Source of the DNA: Sitta carolinensis
Taxonomy: Eukaryota; Chordata; Aves; Passeriformes; Sittidae
Direction of reading: 5' to 3'
DNA: 64,000 nt
NCBI GenBank assembly: GCA_032173965.1
Contig: JAVUNC010000019.1
Span: 11,023,234-11,087,233 of the forward strand
Position numbers and translations under genes: made by a program. Each line of letters opens with the position of its first letter. Positions within the stretch are counted from its first letter, which is position 1. Under the pieces are notes generated by a model. It was not told the DNA's origin. It ran no database searches and saw only the letters and a list, made by a program, of their open reading frames with translations. Shown here one piece after another: positions 10,336 to 22,800 of the stretch.

Positions 10336-11389
10336 GTAAGTATGAATGTCTAGGGATTTCAGGCTGCTTCTTTCTGCACCTGGAAAATATTTTTAATGTG
10401 CTTGTTAAGCTCTTTAATGGTTGTTATCTTCTTTGGTTAAACATGGATTGACTGTTTCTCTGGTATCTTGCTTCACTGCTTCTCTTGCCAGTGTGTGTAA
10501 ATGGTGGGAGTGTTTCCCACTGCCACCTGGCTGAGCTCCTCTGAGATCCTTCCTGTCAGCCTGATCTGGAATCCTTTGTGAACTCAGTCCTGGTTTTGTC
10601 TGCAGCTGCTTGCTGATTGCTGGGACTCAGTCTTGGGTAGCAAATTATTTCCTTGCTGCTCTTTGCATGGCTGAAAGCAGAGAAACACTTTGTCTTCTTT
10701 GAAGTCCCAAGATGCAGAACAGTCAGGTAACAAAGAGTAGGAGTCTTTTACTTCTGCATAATTTGTCCATTGACAAAACATTGTAAAGGCAAAGAATTCT
10801 GAGAAGAGGCCAAGGAGGAAATACTGAGAGACTTTCAGGTAGTGAACTTGATTTGATGTGTATGAATTGGATCTGAGAAACTGCTCATTATTTTCTTCAG
10901 GGCCTGGTGATGTGAAGGTCCCTATGCACAGTGAGACTGTTGTGAGCTCTAGGTAAACTCACAGTCTAAACAATAGTAAATGGTAGATAGCAAGAGAAAA
11001 GACAGAAGCAGCAACTTGTGAGGGTTATGTTGTGGACAGTAGCAGGGATGCGAACAGGACTGAAATCTCCTGTCATTATTTGCTGTCTTATAAAAGGGCC
11101 TGTTTTGCCTTTGTGTTTTATGTTGGTTTCCTTTTTGAGGAGAGCCACCTCCTGTGTATGCCAGTACTACTTTGAACCATTTGTTTTTATGAAAAACTCT
11201 CTTATTTTCTTGGAAGGGGAATGTGAGCCTCTGCAAAGTGGGTTTTCCTTCAAAGCTTCATCCTGGGTGTAGGATCTCAGGATGAAAAGCTGTGCCTCGA
11301 CCACTTCCACTGCCAGTGCTGGCTCACACTTTCCCAAGCATGCAGCTCAGAAATAAAAGCTTCACCCTGCTTCCCCTCTGTCTCTGCAG

Positions 11390-13806
11390 ACACGTCTGCT
11401 GCCATGGTGAATGAGAAGCACGATGGCACCCTGCTTGTGCAGCTGGGGCCCAAACTGCAGGCCTACCCAGAGAAGCTGCTCCGGCAGCGGCGGGGCCACG
11501 ACGGCCGGCAGGAATACCTGGTCCGGTGGAGCGTCGTTAGCTTGGAAGAGAGAGTGGCGGGAGGCAGCAGCGCCTCCTGTGCAGAGACCAGGCCAGAGAA
11601 CATCTGCATGTGGATGTCTGCAGAAGAGGCCTGCGCCAGCTGCCCGGCGCTGCTGGGCCAGAGGAGGCCGGAGGGGCCGCGGCGGAGCGAGGAGAAGGCG
11701 CCCGGGGCGTTGGCCGCGGACGGAGCCGCGCTGGACGAGGCCTCGCTGCTGGAGATGAAGGCCGATGTCAGGAGCCTGGTGCAGCGAGCCGGGCGCCAGG
11801 TGGCCGAGGCCGGGACGCCCGAGTGCTCCATCCTGAGCACGGTGCGCGTGCTGGGCGCCTACGCCAGCATCGGCTCCCTGGCGGGCGCCTTCAGGGAGGC
11901 GGGAGCCCTGGACCTGCTGCCGACGCTGCTGTGCCACAAGGAGCAGCAGATCCGCCGCGGTGCCGGCGAGATGCTGCGCGCTCTGGGCGCACACGACGCA
12001 GGTGGGGGCTGCTCCTGCTCAGTGCCACTGAGGAGGTTTGCTGGGCAGCTGAGGAGTGCCAGGCCTTTGGGAGGGGTGAGATGCCTGGGAAGCAGCATGT
12101 CTCGGGGCTTCTTGGCAGAAGGGGAGGAATCAGTCTGCATCTTCCAGACTTCCTTGGTTGTTGTCTGGATTGCTCTTGGAGTTAGAAATGCTTTTCCCTG
12201 CCAGGTTTCTGAGCTGGATTGCTGATTAAAAGTTAGGAGAACTTAGGACAAGGAGATTGGCAGACTGTGGGGTTACACTGCTCCAAGCTGTCATTTGGAA
12301 AGTCTCTGGCCTATTCTTGGCAGGGAGCCTTTCCTCAGACCCTGGATAGAGACTAGTCTGCATTTAAGGGAAGCTGCCATGGCTTGGAAGTGCCTGATGA
12401 GGCTTGGGTGCACCTGGAATGTTGCTGGTTGTGGTGCATCCCACAGGAGATCTGGCTTTCCCTGGCCTAGTGCCTGAGTTCATGAAGCTCTGAAGTGGGG
12501 CAGATGAGGGGCTAATTCAGGTTAAAACTTAACTTCTTTCCTGGGACCCTATTCTGGAATCAGTTATTTGGGATTGCTGCTTTATGAGAATCTCACAGTG
12601 TTAGGGGTAGAAAATTTGCCACTTGAGATGAAGGGACAGGAGATGGATCAGGTGACACTGAGCAGCAAAGCTGTTCCTTCCTTGTGGCTCTGCCTCTCAC
12701 AGGGAGGGTGGGGTGAGGGCCTGAAGAGCTTTTGTTTTGTTGTTGTTGCAGAGAGCTGGGCCTATGTCCTGCTGTCCCTGAGCCAGCAGGACGGCATTGA
12801 GCAGCACATGGACTTTGACAGTCGCTGCACCTTGCTGGAGCTGTTTGCTGAGATCACGTCCTGTGCAGAGCACTGCATGTCCTTCGAGGGGATTCACCTG
12901 CCGCAGGTAGTGACAGAGCCGCCCCAGCCCTGGGCCTGTGGGGCAGGAGGGGCCAGGAGGGGTGGGATTGGGGCCAGGGCTGGCAGCCTTGTCGGGGACA
13001 AGAGAGGAGTTGAAGGTGGGCAGGGGAGCAGGACTGGCTGTTGGGAGAGCTGGCTCAGGCCCTGGGCCTGGTGAGAGGCTGGGGGTGGTGCAGAGGCACC
13101 TGGAGAGCCTGGTCTGCGAGCAGGGAGGGGAGGGTGGGCTGGGAGGTCTCTGCTGCTGCCAGCTGGTCTGGAGCTCTCACAGGAGCCTGCCTGGGAATGA
13201 ACTGGTGGCTGAGAGAGAGCTGGGGGCTGGAGGTGCTCTGCAGGCCGAGTGTGAGATCTGTGCTTGTTGCAGATCCCTGGGAAGCAGCTGTTTGTCCTGG
13301 TGAAGCGCTACCTGTGTGTGACTTCTCTCCTGGACAAGTTGAGCAGTGGCATAGAGCAGGGAGAGGAGCATCAGGGCTGTGCTGTGCCCAGCCCTGTCCC
13401 TGAGGAGAGGAGGCGTGTGAAGCAGGAGTTTGAGTTCAGCATGGCCATGGCAAACCTCATCTTGGAGCTGGTGCACGTGATGGGCTGGAGCCACAGCCGC
13501 AAGGCAGAGCCGCTGCCCCGACGGGACCTGCAGCCTCGCCCCACCCGCTCCATCTTCCAGCACAAGACCCCAGCCAGCACTGCTATCCAAAGGCCTGTGT
13601 TGCCTTCACATCCTGATCATCACAAAAAGCAGGGCCGTACCTTCCTGACTGCATCAGACTTCGCAGACAGCAGTGACTACGTGGAGTACTTGCGGGCAAA
13701 CCTGGTGCGTGGCATGCGGGTGCGCTTGCTGGAGGACTGTGTTGACGTCAGGGCTGGGGAGGAAGGCGAGTTTCTCCAGAGCACGAATAACATGCACACA
13801 GTACAG
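11390..13806 (+). CDS. CUL9: CUL9 exons 1-3: N-terminal region
   Basis: The start codon at 11404 has a GCCATGG Kozak context. Exon 1 (to 12001) encodes [17 protein letters not shown] and a helical [19 protein letters not shown] segment. Exon 2 (12752-12906) holds [18 protein letters not shown], nearly invariant with human. Exon 3 (13273-13806) contains [20 protein letters not shown] and the first half of the CPH domain ([27 protein letters not shown]). The middle of exon 1 is GC-rich and the least conserved part. Confidence 0.95.
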
Positions 13807-16800
13807 GTAGGTCATGGGAAGACTTGTTCTGGCTGGAATCGCAGAACAATGCCAGAGGGGAGTGACTGGGGTGACTGATGAATTCCTGATGATGCCTTAA
13901 TGTGCAGGAAGTTGGACAGTAGGTTGGCATAATGTGTATCACTGTCTGCATCAGTCCTAGCAAAATACCTTTCAGAGCTGGAGGGATGGGTTGCATGGAA
14001 GGCTAGTCTGGTTTTGTATGGGTTGTGTGCTGCTAAGATTCCTTAGCCTCTAAAACAGTCCTTACTAAAAAGCCTGTCCCCATCTTTCTTACAAGTCCCC
14101 TCTAAGTATTGAAAAGTCACTGTAAGGTTTCCCTGTAGCCTCTTCTCCAGGTTGAACAACCCCAACTCTCTCAGCACTTCTTCATAGCAGAGGTGTCCCA
14201 TCCCTCTTACTGTTTTTGTGGCCTTCCTCTGGACCTACTCCAACAGGTCCATACCTTGTACTGAAGTCTTCAGAGCTGGATGCATTTCTCCAGGTGGGGT
14301 CTCACCAGAGCAGGGCAGAGGAGCAGAATCATCTCCATTCACCTGCTGCCACACTGCTTCTTATGCAGTCCAGGATATGGTTGGCTCTTTGGTCTCTGGG
14401 TGCACATTGCCAGATCATGCCCAGTTTTCATCCACTAGTCCTGCTAAATCCTTCATAGGGCTGCTTTCAATCCCTTTGTCCTCCAGCCTGGATTGGTACT
14501 GGTGTTTGCCACAACCCAGGTGCAGGACCTTGCACTTGTCCTTGTGTAGTTTAACTCAACTTCCTTCCATATAGTGCTTTCCCAAAGTCTGTCAGCATCT
14601 CATTTGTCCAGCATGTAGGGTTCATAGTAGCACTGGTGTAACTCCAAAAGGGCTCAGTGAAACAGGCAAAGTGTATGTTTTTCTGATGTCTTTTAAAGCT
14701 ACTGACATGTTATACTTGCTGTTGCTGGGTTCTCCTTCTGCTGAGAAGGTTAAATGTAACACTATGGTATGGGAAGCCGTAAAAAAATCTTTTTGATTTT
14801 TGAGAGGCAACTTGGACAAAGCAGAGGAAACAAATGCTGTCTTTGAGACACACTTGTCAAGACCCCAGAACCTGTTTGAGAGGGTTGATGAATGACCAAG
14901 GTTATAAAAGTGCCTTGAGGTACTTTATAAACAGCTCATCGGCCTCGAGGTAATGTCAGTCATATTCTTCCTTTGTCTGCATTTCCCAAGACACCTGGAG
15001 CTTGGCACTTTTGGAACAGGTGTGATTAACTGGATAAAGTCATGCCTCTGCTGTTGTACTAAGTGAGATCTGTAGTGGTTGTGGGCGAAGTCGGTGTTTT
15101 TAAAAGTAAAGATCCAGGCGTATCCAAGGCAAGAAATCAGTAAAGATGGTATGCCTCAAAACTGGACAGTGTTCTGAAATCCATACACAAATTGTGTGGT
15201 CTTCTACCTGAGCAGTGCTTCCTGTCCCCGGTCATTTGGGGAATGGGAGGACAAATGGAGCAAGAGGATTGAACAAATGAGAAAATCTGATTGTCTGGGT
15301 TTGTTTCACCCCCAGGTTTTACGGCAGTCAACTGGTCAGACCTACTGGATGCGTTGGCACATACTGGAGATTATTGGCTTTGGGGATAAGTGGGAAGATC
15401 CTGCTGCTCTGGAAAAGGAATATAGTGTGAGAAAGAGCTTTAATCTAGACACAGGTGAGATGTGTGTGTATATAATCTCTTTCTTTCTGATTATCCTGTG
15501 GGTTAAGAGTGGTGCCCTTTATATGGCCAAACAAATAGCAAGTAGCAGGCTGGGTTTAGAAGGCACTATTAATTTGTGTGACCATGTAAAGATAGTTAAG
15601 GAATTGCGTAGCTTGTGAATGAACGGAGTATTTTTGAACCCTAGACTTCTGTCAAGTTGTATAATAAAAGTAATGATATAAAAAGCATAAAATTTGATGT
15701 AAACTGCAACTGTCAAAACTTTGTGTTTGAATTAACTGACCAAACTGCCAAAACACGAATGTAGAATTTCTCTGAGATGAAGCTGTTTAGGGGTACTCAA
15801 GTCCTCTTAAGTAAGTGATAAGGATTTTTAAAAGCGTTAACATAGCAACAATTTGTTTAACTTCATACTGTTAAGCTTTTAACAAGGTGTTAAAGTATTA
15901 AAGAACTGTTTTCATAAGACATCTGCAGCTCTCTTAGAATCATTTAACATTGCCCTTGTACTGGGAGAAAGTAAAAGGCAGAATCTAGACTTCAGATACC
16001 CCTTTCTTGTTCAGCATCTGACATGATTCCAGCTAGGGAAACCTATCTAAGTAACTCCTCTATCACAGCTGTGATCTTTTAGGATATCTTTTGAGTAGAG
16101 TGGTTTGTATTACCGGCTGCAAGAGTGAATGTTGATGAGATCAGTGGCTAATTGCACACTTTGAAAATATTCTTACTGTCAGTTAAAAAGATGGTTTCTT
16201 AAATGGCTTCTTTCTCTTGTAGTTAAAGGCTTAACTTCTTGTCAGTGTGCAGTGTCTAACTTAAAACAAACATAGTTAGATTTCTCCTTTTCATAGTCTT
16301 TCTGATTTTAGGAGAAGCAGGAGCTCTGTTTTACTTCTGTGTATAACTCTTTCCAGGCATCATATCCCACACAGAATATGAAATTAAATGTGGGGTATGC
16401 AGCAGAGGATGGGGGATTTGGCAGAGCTGACAGTGCCCTTCCTTGCTCTGCTCCTCTGCAGTTCCACAGCCATTCCTGTGCAAGCCCTTGGGGGGCCTGT
16501 ACTCCCTGCCTTACCTGGGGCAGCAGCTGCCCAAGGCTGCAGAGACACTGAGCCGTGCCGAGTGGTGGGAGCTGCTCTTCTTTGTGAGGAAACTGGAAGC
16601 ACAGGAGCAGAAAGAGATCACCTGTCTCATCCAGCAGCACCAGGGAGAGCAGGTAGGGGCCTGTGCCTGCAGCAGGGAAATGGGAGGGAGGAGCAAAGGG
16701 AACATTAGGGAAGGGACCAGGCCCAGAGGAGACCAGGCAAGTGTGCAGGGACAGCCTGAACGGGGCAGAAATGGGAGGGTGAGTGGGGATGGTAAAAGCA

Positions 16801-19800
16801 GAGGGAGCTTGGTCCAGCAGAGCAGTGAGTGGAGGTGAGAGGAAAGGCAGTGTCCCCTGACTGGAAGAGCGACTGAGCAGCGAGGTTTGGGCAGGTGGGG
16901 CAAGGCCGTGGGGTCATTGTGCCAGTGGCAGGTGGGTGGTGAGCACGGGTGGGAATTGGGCTGGGGACAGCCGGGGGAGGGTGGCAGTGGAGAGCAGCCC
17001 TGGCACCTCTGGCGGTGCAGCCTTTCTGCCCGTTGTGCCAGTGGCCGCCACAAGGGGTGTGGGGTGTGTGTCGAGGCCGGGATTAATTTGCTCCCATGGG
17101 TGTGGCTGTCGGAGGTGGATGAAGAAGCCCTGATGCAGTTGTCGGTGCCTTCGGAGCTGGCCCAGGAGGTGCTGCAGGTCCTGGAGAAGCGGTGCCAGGG
17201 CAGCTCTCTGCGTGCCCTGCGCGGCTCCCGTGTCTACGCCAGACACTTCCTCGGTCGCGGGGCAGAGCAGGATGGTGGAGGGAGCACGGCAGTGTCCTCA
17301 GAGGGTGACGGCTGCAGGAGCAGCGGCCCTGAAGGCACGGTGGCCGAGGCGGCGGAGGGAGACCTTTGTGCAGCCCCAGGGCCGCCCCAAGCCCACAGTG
17401 TGGCGGTGAAGTCGGATTCCCAGCTGTTCAGCGAGCTCTTGGAGAGGGAAGGGCTGTCGTTGCCAGAGGTGACGGAGGAGCAGAGCCCGGGTAATGTCCT
17501 GCCACGTGCTGGGGCACGGGCGCAGTGCTGGCAGCGGCGCTGCTGCCTCCACAGGGGAAGGCTCTGGGCTGTGTGTGGGGGCCGTGCAGGCAGGGCTTGC
17601 CTGAAGTGGGGGTGCCTGTGGGTGCTGGCTCTGTGGGCGCGTGGCACCCTGGGAGCTGCTGGAGGTGTCACCGCTGCCCTGACGCCTCTGTCCCTCCGGC
17701 CAGTGCTGGGCAGCTCCAAGGGGCTGAGTGAGAGCGGCTCGCTGGCCAAGGTTACAGCTGCAGTGGATGTGATCCAGAGCAGCAGCTCAGCGGTGGGGCT
17801 GCGCTTGGCTGGGCTCAAGCACATCCTGAAGATCCTGGAGGAGGAGCCCAAGTCGGAGCAGCAAGTCGTCCCAGGCCAGGGCGGGCTGGGCACCGGGAGT
17901 GCTGGGTGAGCCCTGGGGTGCTGCACACCCCTCCTGCTGCCTGGGGAGGGCCTTGTGGGCAGGGTGCGGGACAGTGCTGAGCTGGAAGAGCCGGAGGTGT
18001 CAGTGGGAGCGTGAAGGGTGGCATGTGCAAGAGGAAAGGAGGGTTTTGTGTCCCTTTGTCCCAGGCAGGCTCATTGGCGGGGCTGCCCCAGCTGCAGCGC
18101 TGGCAGGAAGGAGGTGGCTGGCAGGGCCCAAGGTGGTGTCGTGGCAGCGGCAGTGGCAGGAGGCCGTGCCTGAGGTGTCCTGTCCCGTGCAGGGAGAAGC
18201 TGGTGTCGGTGGCGGTGGAGCTGCTGAGCACGGAGGTGACAGAGAAGGCGCTAGTGGCGGTGACGCTGCGGCTGCTGGCCGTGCTGCTGGCCCGCTACGA
18301 GTGGCGCGTGCCCTTTGCCACGGAGGGCGGCGTGCGGGCCGTGCTGGCCTGCATGCAGCAGCACGGCTGCTCCGCACTGGTGCAGCAGGCCGGGCTGGCG
18401 GTGAGTGCCGGGGGTGCCTGGGCGGGCGGGGGTGCGTGGGCAGCCCCGGGCGTGGCGGAGGGGCCGCTGCCCTGGGCTCTGTTCTCGTCCTCTCAGGCCC
18501 TGAAGGTGCTGGTGGGAGCTGCGGACGGTGAGCCGGGAGGTGCCGGTGGGAAGTGCTTGCCCTGGAACCACGGTGATGCACAGATGATGCAGGAGATCTT
18601 TGCCAGCATCGGCTCTGCTTCCAGCGAGGGCTGTGCCAGCCTGCTGAGCAGCATCCCTGCTGCCCTGAGCACCATGCAGAGGGTCCCAGGGTAGGGACAG
18701 AGTGTGGGGAGCGGCTGAGGGGAATCTGCAGGGGGAAGGACGGGCAGGGCGGGCAGGTGGCTTGTGGATGCAGGGGAGGCTCTGTGCTTGGGGGAGGAGA
18801 GTGGCACAGCTGTGTTCCTGCAGGGGCTCCTCAGGGGTGCAGAACGGCCTGCTGGTGGTGAACATGCTGATGGATGGGCACCGGGGCCTGGCGGAGCAGC
18901 TGGTGAGCTGCGATCTCCTGTCGGTGCTGCAGAGCTGCTGGAGGGAGGGGCAGAGCAGCGGCTGCCCCCAGGCAGTGCTGGCCCTCAGCGCCATCAATCA
19001 GCTGGCAGAGCACCTGGGCCCGGAGGCAGCAGGTACCGTGCTGCCCACCCTGCCCGTGCCATGGCCCCGCAGGTTCCACGGGCAGGGTTGCCTGGCCTGG
19101 CGGGGTACAGCACCCTGAGGGGCTGCTGCTGTCGAGTGAGAGCCCGGGCTGGGCTCACGTGTCCTTGTCGTGGCAGGCAGAGAGGCCCTGTTGGACCCGA
19201 AGGGCGTGCAGATGCTGCTGGGTGGCCTGGACGATGGCGTCCTGACCAAGGAGGTGGTGGTGGCCCTGGAGCGGCAGCTCTGCAGTGAAGGCCCTGTTGC
19301 CTCTGGCCAGGTGGCCCAGCTGCTGCAGGACCACAGCTGCTTCCAGCTGCTGCTGCGCAGCTTGGAGCTGCTGGGGACAGAGAAGGCCGTGAGCCTGAGC
19401 ATCCTCAGGTGGGTGCAGGGCTATTGGGAGGGTCTGGGACTCCTCAGCAGGTGTGAGTGCTGGTGGTCATGTTGAGGAGACCCTGTGCGTGTTCGTGGGT
19501 CCTGGTGGGAGTGTTCTTCGCTGGGGGCAGGCTCACCCCAGCATGTAGGCAGGTGCTGATAGTGTGTCCTGGGCACAGGGCCGTGTGGGGACACGTCAGC
19601 TGTGCCTGGGTGCTGACTGGGACATGCAGGGAGAGTAGAGGACGTGGCTGGGTGCTGGTGGGGTGTGCAAGATGCCAGGGTTTGGTTCCCAGTCTCTGAG
19701 CACTTGGTTCCCAGTCTCTGAGCACTGCCTTCCAGGTGGGGCAGGGAAGCAGGGCTGCCTGTAGCACTGCTGTCCCTGGCCTGAGCAGGCCCCCTCCGTC

Positions 19801-22800
19801 ACCCAGGATCCTGAACAAGTTCCTGGACAGTTACCAGGAGGACGTGCTGCCCTGGCATGAGTGTGTGGAGCCCTGTGTGTCCTTCCTGAGCACCCACAGC
19901 AGCAGCTGGGAGGTGAGGGGCCCCGGGAGCCCTGGCAGGCAGGGTGGCTGTGCTGGCTGTGCCTCAGCCAGGCCTGGCGCTGGGCAAGCAGGGCCCTGCT
20001 GTTGGCAACCTGGCCTTGTGTCCGAGGTGCTGGGAGAGGTGGGAAGCGGCTGTCCTGGCCATGGCCGTGTCCTGGTGGCCGCATGCCCAGTCTGGCTGTG
20101 CCTGGCCAGGCTCTGGTGGGTGCTGGTGGGGTTGGGATGAGGGGAATGGAGCTGCAGCTCCGGCTGCTGGGGGGCCCGGGGAGGTGCCAGCAGTGCCCCG
20201 TCTGCTCACAGCTGTGTCTCAGTAGGTGCTGCAGGAGGTTGTTGGCTTCCTGCACCGCCTGGGCAGTGCCAGCAAGGACTGTGTGGTGGTGATGTGCCAC
20301 GTGGGCACCCACGAGGCTCTGTCCAAAGCCCTGGAAAAGCACAGCACGGTGCCATCGCTGGCGCCGGCCCTGCTCGGCCTGGTGATGGAGTGTGAGAAGT
20401 ACGCCGGCCTCTACAAGAAGCTGACGAGCAGCATCTTGGCTGGCTGCATCCAGGTGGGCCTGGGAAGGCACGGCTGCACCAGGGGGTTGGGTCTGGGGGC
20501 ATCAGGCTGTCCCTGCTGCTGAGGGACATCGGCCTTGTGCTCTCTGCCTGGCACAGCCGTGCAGGGGATGAGGGGAGGAGGACGTGGGGCCGCTGGTAAG
20601 AGCCTTGCCCCATCCCACAGCTGGTCCTGGGGCAGATTGAGGAGCACCGCCGGAGCCACCAGCCCATCAGCATTCCCTTCTTTGATGTTTTTCTGCACAA
20701 CCTATGCCAAGGTGAGTGCAGGCAGGGGGAGCTGAGCCCAGACTCGGTGGCTGGAAGCTCCATGTGCTCTGCCCACAGGCTCCAGCATGGAGGTGAAGGA
20801 GGACAAATGTTGGGAGAAGGTGCAGGTCTCTTCCAACTCACACCAGGCCAGCAAGCTCATGGACAGAAACCCCAAGACGTACTGGGAGTCAAACGGCAGC
20901 ACCGGCTCCCACTTCATCACTGTGCACATGCAGTGTGGAGTGGTGATCAGGTGGGACTGGGCCGGGAGGGCTGTGTGTGAGGAGAGGGCCTTGGGGCTCT
21001 GTGCCTGCCCTGTCACAGTGGCCCCGTCCTGGGGGCAGCGGGACATGGCCGGCAGGGCGTGGTGCTCTCAGGGACTAGGGCAGGGAGCTGGGGCCGGCTG
21101 GGCAGCGCCGTGTTTGCCGTGCTGCAGGGAGCTGAGCATGCTGGTGGCCAGCGAGGACTCCAGCTACATGCCATCCCGGGTCGTGGTGCTGGGCGGGGAC
21201 AGCCCTGCCACCATCAGGACTGAGCTCAATGCGGTGAGTCCCTGCGGGAGTGGCAGGCTGGTCCTTGCTGAGCCCCCTGGAGGTCTATCCCTGGTGTGAG
21301 GCCCTGGGAGGTGCCCTGGGGAAGGTGGGAATGGCAGGAGCTGCGCTGCAGGAGCCTCTTCAGGCTGCCTGTCATGCTGAGGGCTCAGTGCCTCCCTGCA
21401 GGTGACCATCCTGCCCTCGGACAGCAAAGTGATCCTGCTGGAGAACATGACCCGCTTCTGGCCTGTCATCCAGATCCGGGTGAAGCGGTGCCAGCAGGTA
21501 GGGGAGCAGGGGCTGGGCCTGGAGTGGGCAGGGTGGGGCATCAGGGCCGTGCCCGAGGAGCTGAGGGTCCTGCTGTCCCGCAGGGTGGCATTGACACACG
21601 TGTGCGTGGCATCGAGGTGCTGGGTCCCAAGCCCACTTTCTGGCCCATCTTCAAGGAGCAGTTGTGCCGGTGGACGCTCCTCTCCTGCACTGCTCGGGCT
21701 CATGCCTGGAGCCAGGAGATCTGCCAAGACCGGAGGCAGCTGTTGCAGCTCTTTGGCAGGTAAGTTGTGCCCGGGCTGTGCCATCACATCCCTGCTGTCC
21801 CAGGGCCCAGGGGAACATGGCTGGCAGCCTGTGAGGGGATTGCAGGGCTGGGAAAGGAGCAGCTGGCTGTGCTACGTGGATGGGAGGGGCTCTTGCTCCT
21901 TCCTGGCCACCAGTGGTCCTTCCTGGCCAGGGCCACCTTGGGGTCATCTGGGTTTAAACTGGGCTAATCTCCCCAGAGCAGGGTGCTGGTCCCCACAGGG
22001 GCTGGCAAATCCTGATGGAGGCTGGCTAGGCACAGCAGGATCTCATGGCCACAGGCATTGCATAGCCCCTGTTTGGCAGGGGCTGCGAGGGCCCCGAGGG
22101 CCATTGGGGTCAGGTCCCAGAGACAGCAAGAGGCCCTCCCTGGCTTCATGGGGCTAGTGGGGCCAGTGAGCCATCGTGCCTTGGCAAGGGGCAGAGCAGG
22201 GAGCAGCCACTGTGCTCTGCTTTCCCATGGGAGTTCTCCAGCCCTCGGCACCATGTGCTGCCTGGTCACTGTTGCAGACTGAACCAGGCACTGCAGCACG
22301 AGCAGGGCTTTGCCAACCGCTTCCTTCCGGCCGACGAGGCAGCCCAGGCACTGGGCAGGACGTTCTGGGAGGCCCTGGTACACCCCTTGGTGCAGAACAT
22401 CACCAGCCCAGGTACCCTGCGCTCTCCGGGACCCACCCGAGCCGTGCCCCAGGCAGAGGCACCTGGTTCTGAGTCTGGTTGTCCTCGCAGCCTCCGATGG
22501 TGTCAGTCCCCTGGCCTGGCTGCTGAGTGAGTACCTGGAGAGCGTGGAGCTGCCCCGCCGTGCCACGGGACGCGGGGCTGCCTTTGGTTCCTGCGTGCGC
22601 CACCTGACCCAGCTCCTGGTGCATGTGGACCCCGGTGGCCCCGAGCCAGAGGAGACCAGAGCAGCTGGTGAGCCAGGGGCTGCCCCGGTGTGGGGCTGGG
22701 CAGGCACAGGGCCAGAGTGCCAGGCTGTGGCCATGGGGCTCCTCTGGGGAGTGTCCTATGGCACAGAGGCTCCTGAGCCAGGGAAGGCTCGTGGTCATGC

